A DNA stretch of 64,000 nt from Virgibacillus_F flavescens (GCF_050574275.1 NZ_CP192260.1:3472001-3536000), one strand, 5' to 3'; positions 53,065-62,825 are shown, numbered from the stretch's first letter. Numbers and translations: made by a program. Notes: generated from the sequence alone by a model not told the origin.

Positions 53065-53940
53065 ATGGCTGTATATCCAATCATATTATCACAGAATAAG
53101 TTTACACATCGTGATAATTTAAATTATCCATTTGAAGAACGCGCTATGCAATTTGGCGATGGAATATATGAAGTTGTTCGTATTTATAAAGGTGAATTTT
53201 ATCTAATCAAAGAGCACATTGACCGCTTGTTTCGCTCTGCTGAGGCTGTTAAAATCAGACTTCCTTTTACCAAAGAGGAACTAGTAAGTCTGTTAAATAA
53301 TTTACTCATTAAAAATGTTGTAAAAACGGATGCAAAGCTGTATTTGCAAGTATCAAGAGGTTCTGCTCCAAGGGATCATATTTTCCCAACTGATATTGAA
53401 GCAAATGTATATGGCTATATTCAGGATCAGCCGCGCAATATTACTTTCCAACAGGAAGGTGTTAAAACTATTACGGAGCGGGATATCCGCTGGGAGTATT
53501 GTTTTATTAAAAGCTTGAATTTATTACCAAACGTGCTGGCAAAACAGACAGCAAGTGAAAAAGGCGCGTATGAAGCGATTCTGCATAAGGATGGCTTAGT
53601 CACAGAATGCAGCGCTGCAAATGTTTATCTGGTAAAGGATGGAACGGTCTATACTCATCCAGCAACGAAACAAATATTACACGGCTGTGTAAGAATGCGT
53701 ATTGAGGAATTTGCTGATGAGCTAGGAATACCATTTAATGAGGCAGGCTTTTCAGTTGAGGACATTTCACTCGCTGATGAAATGTTTTTATCAAGCAGCA
53801 CTTCTGAAGTATTGCCAATTGTTACGGTTGACGAAACACAAATCAATGATGGCAAGCCAGGACCTGTAACACGCAAGCTGCAACATGCGTACGAAGAGGA
53901 CGCAAATATCTCACAAAATAAAGTAGAGCAAACATCATAA
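53065..53940 (+). CDS. dat: D-amino-acid transaminase
   Basis: 291 residues, class IV PLP transaminase making D-glutamate or D-alanine for the cell wall. K149 in YCFIKSLNLLPNVLAK is the Schiff-base lysine; the N-terminal MQFGDGIYEVVR and C-terminal FLSSSTSEVLPI are typical of Dat rather than IlvE. RBS GGGGAGG. It is a single-gene unit followed by a long repeat region. Confidence 0.93.
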   Translation: MAVYPIILSQNKFTHRDNLNYPFEERAMQFGDGIYEVVRIYKGEFYLIKEHIDRLFRSAEAVKIRLPFTKEELVSLLNNLLIKNVVKTDAKLYLQVSRGSAPRDHIFPTDIEANVYGYIQDQPRNITFQQEGVKTITERDIRWEYCFIKSLNLLPNVLAKQTASEKGAYEAILHKDGLVTECSAANVYLVKDGTVYTHPATKQILHGCVRMRIEEFADELGIPFNEAGFSVEDISLADEMFLSSSTSEVLPIVTVDETQINDGKPGPVTRKLQHAYEEDANISQNKVEQTS

Positions 53941-53944
53941 CTCA

Positions 53945-54690
53945 ACTTTTTGCAAGTGTTTCCGGAACTTGTTAAATGTCCCCACAACCCAATGCAGTAG
54001 TGGCACAATATCTTTATACTGCGAATTCAGTGCTCTTCACTTACTTGGCCACTGATAAAGGATTGAATGTGGTACGAAATAGGAGGATCTGCGGTCGCAC
54101 CTTCGAATATACTTCGCTTTCCGCGGGCACGGCTTCAGCTTCCTCGGATAAGCAAAGACCGCTTTCCTGCGGGATCTTCAGCTCGTGCTGTTCCCGCAGG
54201 AGTCTTCGTATATTCGAAGATGCTAAGTTACGGTAGAATAATTAAAATTTATAATCCACCACTTTTTCGGTGACCAAAATAAAACTCTGCTGGGCATTTA
54301 GATTCCTGCTGTTCCCGCAGTAGACACCGCCCTCAGCTAACCAGGACTGGTAAAGCTATTTACGTCTGTGTAATTTCTCTCGACTATTACATTCTGTGAA
54401 ATAGGAATAGCTATCGAATATGCACTTTTTAAATCCAAGATATCCATATTAGTCTAGAGATTGGAGCGGATGGCAGTCGACTCCTGCGGGAGGACAGGCA
54501 TAGGTGAGACCCCGGAGTGCGTCAGCACGAGGAGGCTCACCAGCCGCCTGCGGAAAGCGACTGCCATCCGCGGAAATATCGTTGCTGTCATACCGCAGCT
54601 TTTCCAAAGTGGTAAGTTATTTCGCAGTTTCCATCAACTACGTCAAAGTAACTTGCAACATGTTTTAGGAAGTCAATTATCATAATTCAC
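53945..54690. repeat. Composite dispersed repeat, longest copy
   Basis: Holds, in order: CCCCACAACCCAATG; TTGGCCACTGATAAAGG; a 128-bp core (54096-54223) bounded by the 15-bp inverted termini; a decayed module with GTTCCCGCAGTAGACACC and CACGGACTGGT-like CCAGGACTGGTAAAGC; and module B (54453-54605) starting TCTAGAGATTGGAGCGGATG. The right edge AAAGTGGTAAGTTATTTCGCAGT matches 19469-19491. No gene is supported between dat and the terminator. Confidence 0.87.
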
Positions 54691-54737
54691 TCTAGTTATT
54701 CGTCATGAATATCTATGTGTGAAAGTTGAAACCATAA

Positions 54738-54767
54738 GTAAAAATCCCCTATTGCAGGGGATTTTTT
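54738..54767 (-). terminator. Intrinsic terminator of the hydrolase gene
   Basis: AAAAATCCCCT, loop ATTGC, AGGGGATTTTTTT: A and T runs on both sides make it usable in both directions. Confidence 0.82.
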
Positions 54768-54800
54768 TATTTTGAATTTGATTAGCAATGAATTGATACC

Positions 54801-55757
54801 TTATTCTACAAATCTATTTAAAAACTGATCAAGCTTTTCCACGTATGCTTTTTTTTCAACTACAAACCCTTCACCATGACCAGCGTTTTCAATAGTCATA
54901 ATTTCGGACGGACTTGGAGTGTTTTCCTTAAGTTTATACGCCATTTTAGTAGGTACAAACGTATCCGCTTCTCCATGAAAGTATAGTATAGGGATGTCAG
55001 TCTTTTTTACCTGTTTCAATGCAGATGCCTCTTTGAAAGAGTATCCTGCCTTAATATCGGTTAAAATACTGGTGCTAGTTAAAAATGGAAATTTTGGTAA
55101 ATGATACATCCGATCCATTTGATAGCCAAAGAGATTTTCAACACTGCTATAAGCGCTATCAGAAACAATAGCTTTCACATTATCCGGAAGATCTTCACCA
55201 CTTGCCATCAGCATTGTTGCTGCACCCATTGAGACGCCGTGAAGTACGATTTGGTTTTCATCCCCAAGCTTTTCTACCGCGAGGTCAACCCATTTTACAT
55301 AGTCCAGTCGATCATGCCAGCCAAAACCTATATAATCACCTTCGCTTTGGCCGTGACCACGCGCATCAGGCATTAATATATTATAGCCAAGTTCCTCGTA
55401 GTAATATTGTCCGTATAATCCCATATCAAGACCATTACCTAAGTATCCATGAGCCAGGATTACCGTTTTATTCGTAGGTTCTTCAGCTGGCAGAAAATAC
55501 GCATTCAGTTTTAAATCATCAAACGATGTGATCTCCCATTGCTCGAAGTTCTGTTTGTTCACCCAATCATGCCAGTCTCCTTGCGTAAACACTTTCATTG
55601 CTTCAGCCGAAACTTCCAGGTCATCGTTACCTTGTAAGAAATCTTTTGTATTACGTTCAATTGCCAGATTATAGAAATAAAAACTAGCAGCAATATTTAT
55701 GATTAGCAGAATACTAAGTATTCCGATTAATAGTTTTATAATCTTATTTTTCTTCAC
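54801..55757 (-). CDS. Membrane-anchored alpha/beta hydrolase
   Basis: 318 residues: an N-terminal membrane helix (5-27) then an extracellular alpha/beta hydrolase domain. The nucleophile Ser is in HGVSMGAATM, the acid in HGEADTFVP and the His in NAGHGEGF; oxyanion strand VILAHGYLGNG. The closest pattern I know is the uncharacterised Bacillus protein YqkD. Start is GTG with GGGGG upstream. Substrate unknown. Confidence 0.87.
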   Translation of the reverse strand: MKKNKIIKLLIGILSILLIINIAASFYFYNLAIERNTKDFLQGNDDLEVSAEAMKVFTQGDWHDWVNKQNFEQWEITSFDDLKLNAYFLPAEEPTNKTVILAHGYLGNGLDMGLYGQYYYEELGYNILMPDARGHGQSEGDYIGFGWHDRLDYVKWVDLAVEKLGDENQIVLHGVSMGAATMLMASGEDLPDNVKAIVSDSAYSSVENLFGYQMDRMYHLPKFPFLTSTSILTDIKAGYSFKEASALKQVKKTDIPILYFHGEADTFVPTKMAYKLKENTPSPSEIMTIENAGHGEGFVVEKKAYVEKLDQFLNRFVE

Positions 55758-55887
55758 AAAGATCCCCCTTCTTCATGATGCTATATCTAGTATACAGGAA
55801 AGCATGGCTAATTTCTGCTTATATACCCCTGGTATTTCTTTACACTATAAAGCACATGGGTTCCTTGCGACTATTAAAATAGTGTAA

Positions 55888-56376
55888 TTATAGACCAAGC
55901 TTTTCCTTTACTTCTTTAATTTGTAATATATGTCGCTTTTCGTGATATCCAACAAAAGGAATCCATTGTTTTAAACTCATTAGACCAAATACAGGATGGT
56001 TAAAACCTTTTGCTTCCAGTTCATCAGTATTCACATTTTCTGCGACCTTAATTAACCCCTGATGTGTAGCAGTCAGTTTCATTTTTAATTGTTCAAGTGT
56101 TGTAAATTCTTCATTCGGTACCGCAAAATCTGGCGCATCGACCTTTGTTGAACGATTAGTTGATGCTTCAATAGGCTTTAAACTCGGGTTAACCAAATCT
56201 CCTTTTTCCAATTGATTAATAATTGTTTTCGTAATAGCTGCTTCCATTAAAAATAAATGTTCCATAACCTGTTTAATTGACCACTGATTATCAGCAGGTT
56301 TTTTATTGATCTCCTCATCAGTCAAATTGTTTACTTCGCTATATAACTCTTCTCGTGCTTCTTCGTTTATGCGCAT
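55888..56376 (-). CDS. DinB/YfiT-fold putative metal-dependent protein
   Basis: 162 residues forming a four-helix DinB fold; likely metal ligands are His in VMEHLFLME and the two in GYHEKRHILQI. Family members act as thiol-dependent (bacillithiol) transferases or have unknown roles. RBS AAGGAG. It lies downstream of the lnr-type transporter genes on the same strand. Confidence 0.82.
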   Translation of the reverse strand: MRINEEAREELYSEVNNLTDEEINKKPADNQWSIKQVMEHLFLMEAAITKTIINQLEKGDLVNPSLKPIEASTNRSTKVDAPDFAVPNEEFTTLEQLKMKLTATHQGLIKVAENVNTDELEAKGFNHPVFGLMSLKQWIPFVGYHEKRHILQIKEVKEKLGL

Positions 56377-56431
56377 GGTACATCTCCTTTATAGTATGAT
56401 TAATACCATTTTATCATGTTTAAAAAAATCG

Positions 56432-57544
56432 TCACACATGCCTTCTCTCCATTAAATGAATTCCTATACCAGTCATTACTACTCCCATTAAAATTAATAT
56501 ACTAACTGGGTAAAGCACATCACTTATTTGATACCCATATACAACCACGCCATTTAACATATCCATCCCATATGTGACTGGAGTAAACTTTGATAAAAGC
56601 TGCATGAATTTTGACTCTACTACTTCGAGCGGCCAATAAGCTCCGCCAATCATTGCCATACTGACAGCGATAATGGGAATTATTGCATTAAATTGCTGAA
56701 CAGTTTTTACTACCCCAGTAATTAAAATCGCTAAAGCCACGATGGAAAATACATACGAACCTACCAGTATTAAAGATTCTATAAATCTACCGTTAAAATT
56801 TACTCCCACGAAGTATTTGAATACAAGAAATACAATACAAACCTGCAGATAGCCGGTTATAAAGCTGTAAATTAAATTAGCAACGTACATTTCCCATTTT
56901 TTTACTGGTGATAAAATCACTCTATCCCATACTCCGTCTTGTTTTTCCACTAAAATATTTAGTACGTTGTAGGCGACTGTATAGATAACAAAAAATAGTG
57001 TAAAGCCAAACAACGTTTGAAAGGTGTTATTCAAAATAACGGTATCTGATCCACGAAATCCTTCCGTACTCATTATAAAAGGCGGATTTTCTTTTGCGCT
57101 TTCTAGCTTTTTCTTCAATGACTCTTCTGCTTCGAATGTTGTTGCATTTGCTTCCGAATAGATTAAATCCAGTTGTTCTACATTCATATATGCTTCATGG
57201 ACAGTTTGCCGAACAAAATTAATAGTTGGCGATTCTATTCCTACAAATATCCGGAAGTCATTCTGCTCAAGAATTAAACCAAAATCTGCTTTTCCATTTG
57301 ATACTTTCTGCTTCATTTCATCTTTTGTTAGCATTTGAAAATTGTATACGTCCGAATTTTCCAGTTGCCTCCAAACTTCTGATTCCTGCATGTTATCGTC
57401 TTCTAGATAAACGGGAACGTTGATAACATTCGACGTACTTCCACCTAAAATAAATGCGAATCCAATTGACATTAAGGTCATGACTAAAAAGGGCCACGGA
57501 CTGCGTACAAAAAGTCTGATTTTAGCTAGTAAAATTCCAATCAT
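56432..57544 (-). CDS. lnrN: ABC-2 transporter permease, LnrN-like
   Basis: 370 residues: one N-terminal helix, a large extracellular domain (about 35-175) and a cluster of five C-terminal helices, the ABC2_membrane_3 layout. It overlaps the other permease by ATGA. With the ATPase it should form a (LM N) exporter of the linearmycin-resistance type that clears membrane-active polyketides or lipids. Assignment follows the gene order identical to lnrJKLMN (yfiJKLMN) of Bacillus subtilis. Confidence 0.82.
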   Translation of the reverse strand: MIGILLAKIRLFVRSPWPFLVMTLMSIGFAFILGGSTSNVINVPVYLEDDNMQESEVWRQLENSDVYNFQMLTKDEMKQKVSNGKADFGLILEQNDFRIFVGIESPTINFVRQTVHEAYMNVEQLDLIYSEANATTFEAEESLKKKLESAKENPPFIMSTEGFRGSDTVILNNTFQTLFGFTLFFVIYTVAYNVLNILVEKQDGVWDRVILSPVKKWEMYVANLIYSFITGYLQVCIVFLVFKYFVGVNFNGRFIESLILVGSYVFSIVALAILITGVVKTVQQFNAIIPIIAVSMAMIGGAYWPLEVVESKFMQLLSKFTPVTYGMDMLNGVVVYGYQISDVLYPVSILILMGVVMTGIGIHLMERRHV

Positions 57545-58806
57545 AACGTATAACCCCTTTTTGGGAAACTTAGACCCGCAATAATTACTAATACTAAGGC
57601 AAATAAAGAGAGAAAGAAGAATTGGTCTAAAATCACAGGGATATCATCGCCCCGTAAAAGTGCTAAATAGGCTGACATCCCAGCACCATTCGGAGTTAGG
57701 TTTCCAATTGATTGAATGATTTTTGAGAAATCACCAATCGGAAAGAAGCTTCCTCCCAAAAATGCGATAATCGAAACTACTACTGAAGAAAAATAATTTG
57801 TAATGATCTCTGAATTTATGCGAAAACTGATAGCTGTCAAAAGTACAGATAGTCCACCAACAGCTATCGCTAAGCCAAAGGTTACAATAAAAAACCCCAA
57901 CAAATTAGGCCATCCAATTCCAAATAAAATCCATGAGGCGCCGAAAACTATCAGCAGATGTAAAAATCCGAAAATAACCCCTGAAATGAAAATACCGCTA
58001 AAATATACCCACCTTGAAATATTAGCTAGTATAACACGGTTAAAAACATGAATTTTTTTCTCCTGAAAGGCAAAAGATCCAATCATAGATGCAACAAAAA
58101 GCACATTCATTACTGCCATACCTACCGCATAATAGTCCCGGGCGGAAATAGGTTTCTTCTGGTCAATGGTAGTCGATTCACCTAAAATGGCATTTGTATC
58201 CACTTGAATTGCCTCACTGCTTAATCCATTTTCCACTGAGAAACTCAATAGTGCTAATTGTTGCTGGAATTGCTCAACAATTTCACTGATTACCGTCGCA
58301 CCAACTTGTTTACCTTCATTCTTATACAGTTTTAATTCTCCAGCTTCATCCTGGTTTAGTATGGCGTTCTGTAAAGTGTTATACGTGAAATTTTCCGGGA
58401 TTTCTAATACGGCAGCATATGAATCATCCTTTAAAATTGCTTCTTTTTCCGATTCCGCTACTGTTTCAAGTGTGATTATTTCTTTAAGTCCTTCACTTCC
58501 TACTATATCCTTTAACGATTCTATTAGTTTGTATTGCTCTGCGTTATTCTTTATAGCAAACTGTATTTCTTCAGGTATTTGACTTTTTTCTACATCCTGC
58601 AAAAATTTTTCAACTTGATCAGCTTCATTTCCATGTTCAATAATAACTACTTTTGCATCCAATGAAACAGACCCGCCATTCATTAAATTACCAAGGGATG
58701 CACCTAATATCGCACTTAAAATAATCGGTAAGCCTATTAACAACAATAATAATTGAGGATTACGCAGAAATATAAATAATTGTTTTTTAATAATTTGTAA
58801 TATCAA
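57541..58806 (-). CDS. lnrM: ABC-2 transporter permease, LnrM-like
   Basis: 421 residues, ABC2_membrane_3 layout with an N-terminal helix, a 190-residue extracellular domain and six C-terminal helices. Start is a TTG with AGGAGGG 7 nt upstream, 11 bp after the ATPase gene. It is somewhat longer than LnrN, its partner; the extracellular domains of the pair are the likely site where amphiphilic substrates are recognised. Confidence 0.82.
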   Translation of the reverse strand: MILQIIKKQLFIFLRNPQLLLLLIGLPIILSAILGASLGNLMNGGSVSLDAKVVIIEHGNEADQVEKFLQDVEKSQIPEEIQFAIKNNAEQYKLIESLKDIVGSEGLKEIITLETVAESEKEAILKDDSYAAVLEIPENFTYNTLQNAILNQDEAGELKLYKNEGKQVGATVISEIVEQFQQQLALLSFSVENGLSSEAIQVDTNAILGESTTIDQKKPISARDYYAVGMAVMNVLFVASMIGSFAFQEKKIHVFNRVILANISRWVYFSGIFISGVIFGFLHLLIVFGASWILFGIGWPNLLGFFIVTFGLAIAVGGLSVLLTAISFRINSEIITNYFSSVVVSIIAFLGGSFFPIGDFSKIIQSIGNLTPNGAGMSAYLALLRGDDIPVILDQFFFLSLFALVLVIIAGLSFPKRGYTL

Positions 58807-58817
58807 CTTTATCCCTC

Positions 58818-59750
58818 CTAGTCCCTCAGTGCCCGCCCGGTAAGATGCAGAAAAACATCCTCAAGAGTGGAAGTTTGGATGTCCACCGACTGCAGTACAA
58901 TTTCTGTTTCTTCAGCAAGCTTTAGAATACTGCTGAAAATATTCAATTCTGAAGGAACAATCACGCTAACTTCTTTCTCTTTAGTTGTTACACGGCTAAT
59001 TCTTGGGTCGTGCTGAAGAGATTGTATAAACGCATCATTTAATCGTTCTGCTTTAATTAGAATAGTCTTTTCAGAGGATAAAATTTGTTTAATTTCTTCC
59101 TTCGTTCCTGAAGCTATCAGATTTCCTTTATCCATAATGTAAATCCGATCACAAAGAAATTCCACTTCTTCCATGTAATGACTGGTATACAATATAGTCA
59201 TCTGCTTTTCTTTGTTTAGTCGTTTAACTGTTTCCAAAATATAATTTCTGGACTGAGGATCAATCCCAACAGTAGGTTCATCCATGATGAGTAAATCAGG
59301 ATTATGCAACAGAGCTACACCGATATTTAACCGTCGTTTCATACCACCTGAGAATTTTTTAGCAACACCTTTTCGATGCTCAGTCAGACCAACTAAATCT
59401 AAGACTTCTTCTATCTTTCTTTTTAAATCAGTGCCCTTCAAGCGGTAGATTCTCCCAAAGAACTGAAGGTTTTCTTCAGCGGTCAAATCCGGATAAATTG
59501 CGATCTCCTGCGGCACCATTCCTATCACGTTCCGAAGAGGTGCGGGACTTTTAATGATACTGCTGTTATTGAATCTGACATCTCCTGTAGTGGGTTCAAT
59601 TAATGATGAAAGCATTGAAATTGCAGTGGACTTACCTGCTCCATTAGGACCTAGCAATCCGACAATTTCACCTTTCTCAATGAACATATTTAAATTTTTC
59701 ACTGCGTAAAGCTGTTTGTACCTCTTTGAAATATCTACTAATTCAAGCAT
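58818..59750 (-). CDS. lnrL: ABC transporter ATPase, LnrL-like
   Basis: 310 residues: Walker A GPNGAGKST, Q-loop MVPQEIAIYPDLTA, signature KFSGGMKRRLN, Walker B LLIMDEPTVGID, switch His in YTSHYMEEVE, and a C-terminal dimerisation segment. Start ATG after GGAGG. It is separated from the response regulator by 144 bp that hold a terminator-like hairpin and a 32-bp palindrome. Confidence 0.87.
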   Translation of the reverse strand: MLELVDISKRYKQLYAVKNLNMFIEKGEIVGLLGPNGAGKSTAISMLSSLIEPTTGDVRFNNSSIIKSPAPLRNVIGMVPQEIAIYPDLTAEENLQFFGRIYRLKGTDLKRKIEEVLDLVGLTEHRKGVAKKFSGGMKRRLNIGVALLHNPDLLIMDEPTVGIDPQSRNYILETVKRLNKEKQMTILYTSHYMEEVEFLCDRIYIMDKGNLIASGTKEEIKQILSSEKTILIKAERLNDAFIQSLQHDPRISRVTTKEKEVSVIVPSELNIFSSILKLAEETEIVLQSVDIQTSTLEDVFLHLTGRALRD

Positions 59751-59807
59751 TTTCCAGCCTCCTCTAATCCCATTTTACGATACATCACATCGTCAGAATA
59801 CTGTCTA

Positions 59808-59839
59808 AAGTCACTTTATCACACGATAAAACGTGACTT
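59808..59839. promoter_or_regulatory. Palindrome between response regulator and transporter genes
   Basis: AAGTCAC/GTGACTT and inner TTTATC/GATAAA around ACAC form a nested perfect dyad. It may be a binding site for the regulator or an RNA hairpin. Confidence 0.55.
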
Positions 59840-59849
59840 GAGTCATTAG

Positions 59850-59874
59850 AAAAGCGCCCTCGGTTAAAGGACGC
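59850..59874 (-). terminator. Partial intrinsic terminator after the response regulator gene
   Basis: Minus strand GCGTCCT, 7-nt loop, AGGGCGC followed by TTTTCT. It would reduce read-through from lnrJK into lnrLMN. Confidence 0.65.
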
Positions 59875-59894
59875 AATTGTACACATTTTTTTAT

Positions 59895-60530
59895 TCACTC
59901 AATATCATGCTTCACAGCGTAAATAGCCAACTGAGTACGATCTCTTAAGCCTGTTTTTTGTAGAATCTGGGTTAGATGATTTTTCACAGTACCTACAGAT
60001 AAAAAGAGTTTCTCAGCTATTTCTCTGTTAGCCAGGCCTTCTCCTACCAGTTTTGTGATCATCAACTCTCGGGAGGATAAACTATATTCAACTGGTTGCA
60101 GCTTACTTTGCTGCAAAAGTCGTGGCATTACCTTTGCTGCAACTTCATCGTTAAGTACTAAACCACCACTCATACAACTGTAGACTGCATCCAATAATTT
60201 AGCTGACTCAGCAGTTTTTAGCAGAAAACCATTTGCTCCTTCTTTTAACGCCTCTAAAGCGTACTCATCATCATTAAAAGTAGTCAATATAAGTATCTTC
60301 ACCTCGGGCCACCGGTTTTTGATTATCCTTGTTGCTTCAATACCATTCATTACTGGCATTCTAACATCCATAATGACAAAATCGATTAAATGGTTTTCTA
60401 AAATATCCAGTGCTTCCTTTCCATTATTTGCTTCGTATTTTACTGTAATGGACGTATCCTGTTCTAATATAACTTTTAATCCCTGTCTCACAATTACCTG
60501 GTCCTCCACCAGCAAAACTTTCCACATCAT
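59895..60530 (-). CDS. lnrK: NarL-type response regulator, LnrK-like
   Basis: 211 residues: receiver domain with phospho-acceptor D55 in FVIMDVRMP, Thr in ILTTFNDDEYA and Lys in FLLKTAES; C-terminal LuxR helix-turn-helix (LSSRELMITKLVGEGLANREIAEKL). It overlaps the kinase gene by ATGA; two successive ATG codons (60530, 60527) are both in reach of the GAGGAG site. Confidence 0.9.
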   Translation of the reverse strand: MMWKVLLVEDQVIVRQGLKVILEQDTSITVKYEANNGKEALDILENHLIDFVIMDVRMPVMNGIEATRIIKNRWPEVKILILTTFNDDEYALEALKEGANGFLLKTAESAKLLDAVYSCMSGGLVLNDEVAAKVMPRLLQQSKLQPVEYSLSSRELMITKLVGEGLANREIAEKLFLSVGTVKNHLTQILQKTGLRDRTQLAIYAVKHDIE

Positions 60531-61624
60531 AAACGCTCCTCACTCGGAATTGTTCCACTTACTACAAATTTCTTTTCTGTTTGATAAACATCTAATTTTC
60601 CATTCACCTGTAATACTCTTTCATTCATGTTACGTAAACCAAAGCCAAGTTTGTAATCTTTCTCTTCGAACTGACGGTTTGATATCTCAAATGAAATATT
60701 TCCATTTGCTGTTTTCCCTAATACAATATGTACTTCTCTTGCTTGTGCATGCCGCATCGCATTGGTAAGCGCCTCTTGTATTGTTCTGTAGAGTACGACG
60801 CTTTTTTCATTTGAAAGCGTAAGGGACAATACTCCTTGTTTCATGGTAAATTGAACGAGTATATGACTTTCCGCCTCCAGTTTCCGGATTAAGTGAACAA
60901 CAGTCGATATACCTTCATACTCTTCCGTTTTCAATGCTTTAACTGCTTCTCTAGTCTCTGAAAGACTATCATTGGCCATTTTCTTTAAATCATGAAAAAC
61001 AACATCAGGATTTTGTATGTCCAGCATTTCCAACTTCATAATTAAAGCTGTTAACCGATGTCCGACCGAATCATGAATGTCTCGTGCAATTTTTGTACGT
61101 TCTTCTATCCTGGCAGCTTCCTCTGTACGTAAATTCAGTCTCTTTAATTGACGGTATTCACTACTGAGTTTATCGTATATCTCTCCAACCTCTTTTCGTT
61201 CCATAATCATCTGATTGATAACCACGATAAGAAAATACATAAATAAAGTGAAAATAATGGCCCCAACCCTCATGGTATCCGCATCAACACTAATAAGAAC
61301 GGTGAGAATTAAGTTTACTGATAAATAGATGTACAAATGCCTAGTGTTCAGATTATATGCTGCGGTTATCGCTAAGAAAACAAGTAAAAAAACCGAAAAC
61401 ATATTGTACGTTTCTACTATGAGAACTTGATGTATGCCAACAGCCGCTGAAATTCCAATATATAAAAGTAATGGAGTTTTCCTAGTCGATAACAAAAAAA
61501 ATAATGCAAAAACTAATGCTGAGAATAACAGACTGTAGGGCAATGCTTCTGGGTCAACTGATGTGATAGTCATAGCAATAATGAGCAGGCTCAAAAGAAC
61601 GAAATTAAACCAAAATCGTTTCAT
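60527..61624 (-). CDS. lnrJ: HisKA_3 sensor histidine kinase, LnrJ-like
   Basis: 365 residues: about six membrane helices (10-140) with very short loops, a coiled-coil linker, then the HisKA_3 dimerisation helix with H184 in ARDIHDSVGHRL, and an ATPase domain with TNAMRHAQA and GLRNMNERV. The lack of an extracellular sensor domain fits a kinase that senses membrane perturbation, as shown for LnrJ with linearmycin. It heads the operon. Confidence 0.87.
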   Translation of the reverse strand: MKRFWFNFVLLSLLIIAMTITSVDPEALPYSLLFSALVFALFFLLSTRKTPLLLYIGISAAVGIHQVLIVETYNMFSVFLLVFLAITAAYNLNTRHLYIYLSVNLILTVLISVDADTMRVGAIIFTLFMYFLIVVINQMIMERKEVGEIYDKLSSEYRQLKRLNLRTEEAARIEERTKIARDIHDSVGHRLTALIMKLEMLDIQNPDVVFHDLKKMANDSLSETREAVKALKTEEYEGISTVVHLIRKLEAESHILVQFTMKQGVLSLTLSNEKSVVLYRTIQEALTNAMRHAQAREVHIVLGKTANGNISFEISNRQFEEKDYKLGFGLRNMNERVLQVNGKLDVYQTEKKFVVSGTIPSEERL

Positions 61625-61721
61625 AAAAGAACATCATCCTAGTATTAAAATAATAACCACTACTATATTAGTAATCTTTCAATTATAATAATACCAAATA
61701 GTTACACAATTAGGGGGCGTT

Positions 61722-62825
61722 ATGGTGAATTATAATTTATTTATTACTGGATATCCGGGGTTCCTTGCTTCTAGTTTAATTCAGCAGCTGGTCAACGATC
61801 ATAAAAACGAAATCAAGCATATTAATCTACTCGTATTACCCTCACAAGAAATGGATGCAAAAAATAATTTAACAGGTTTCATTACTAAACATGATTTACC
61901 CGAAAACTTGTTTTCCATAATAAAAGGGGACATTACAAAACCTGATCTCAATTTATCACCTGTTATCAATCGTGCCTTAAAGAATTCTGTTACCCACGTA
62001 TTTCACCTGGCTGCCATTTATGATTTAGCAGTTCCACAAGAAATCGCGCAAACCGTGAATGTGAATGGAACGATTAATGTGAATTACTGGACGGAAAATT
62101 TGTTAAACCTCAAACGCTACATCTATTTTAGTACGGCATACGTATCGGGAAGGCGTGAAGGGAAAATTTTTGAAAGTGATTTAGTTATGGAACAATCTTT
62201 CCGGAATCAATATGAAAAGACTAAATATGAAGCAGAGGTGTTGGTCGAAAAATTAAAAACTGTTATACCAACAACTATTATTCGACCGGGAGTTGTTAAA
62301 GGACATTCGAAAACTGGAGAAACAATCAAGTTTGACGGCATCTATTTCATACTTAATTTTATGGAACATCTAAAGTTTCTGCCTGTTATCCCCTATCTTG
62401 GTGAAGGGGAAGCGGAAGGCAATTTTGTACCTTCAGATTATGTACTAAAAGCAACAAGCTATCTATCAATGAAATCTGTTGGGGAAGGTAAAACGTATCA
62501 TTTAACTGACCCAAATCCATATACGATGCGAGAAATACATAAGATCATTGCTGAGCGCTATCTTAACAAAACGCCAAGCGGACAACTTCCACTTTCACTC
62601 GCAAAACAATCCTTATCATTATCATTTGTTCGAAAGTGGCTGCAAGTTGAAAAAGAAGCTATGGATTACTTCTCTATTCATTCTTCTTATGATAGTTCAA
62701 AAGCTGTTGAGGATTTAGAGGGAACAGGTATAACGTGCCCTGATTTGAAGGATACAATTGAACCCATGATCAGTTTTTATCAAAAGTATAAACATGATCG
62801 AAGTAAACACATTTCTATTAAATAA
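61722..62825 (+). CDS. Extended SDR-family NAD(P)-dependent reductase/epimerase
   Basis: 367 residues. The nucleotide-binding loop is TGYPGFLAS (9-17), HLAAIYDLAVP is the strand-4 motif and Y164-x3-K168 (YEKTK) the catalytic pair. The GFLAS variant and long C-terminal domain are like those of thioester-reductase-domain or fatty-acyl-CoA reductase-type SDRs, but the substrate cannot be assigned. ATG with AGGGGG. Divergent from the lnr locus. Confidence 0.8.
   Translation: MVNYNLFITGYPGFLASSLIQQLVNDHKNEIKHINLLVLPSQEMDAKNNLTGFITKHDLPENLFSIIKGDITKPDLNLSPVINRALKNSVTHVFHLAAIYDLAVPQEIAQTVNVNGTINVNYWTENLLNLKRYIYFSTAYVSGRREGKIFESDLVMEQSFRNQYEKTKYEAEVLVEKLKTVIPTTIIRPGVVKGHSKTGETIKFDGIYFILNFMEHLKFLPVIPYLGEGEAEGNFVPSDYVLKATSYLSMKSVGEGKTYHLTDPNPYTMREIHKIIAERYLNKTPSGQLPLSLAKQSLSLSFVRKWLQVEKEAMDYFSIHSSYDSSKAVEDLEGTGITCPDLKDTIEPMISFYQKYKHDRSKHISIK

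Noticed and set aside
53976..54273. Two overlapping open frames after dat
   Set aside because: They lie wholly in the composite repeat and similar accidental frames occur in the other copies.
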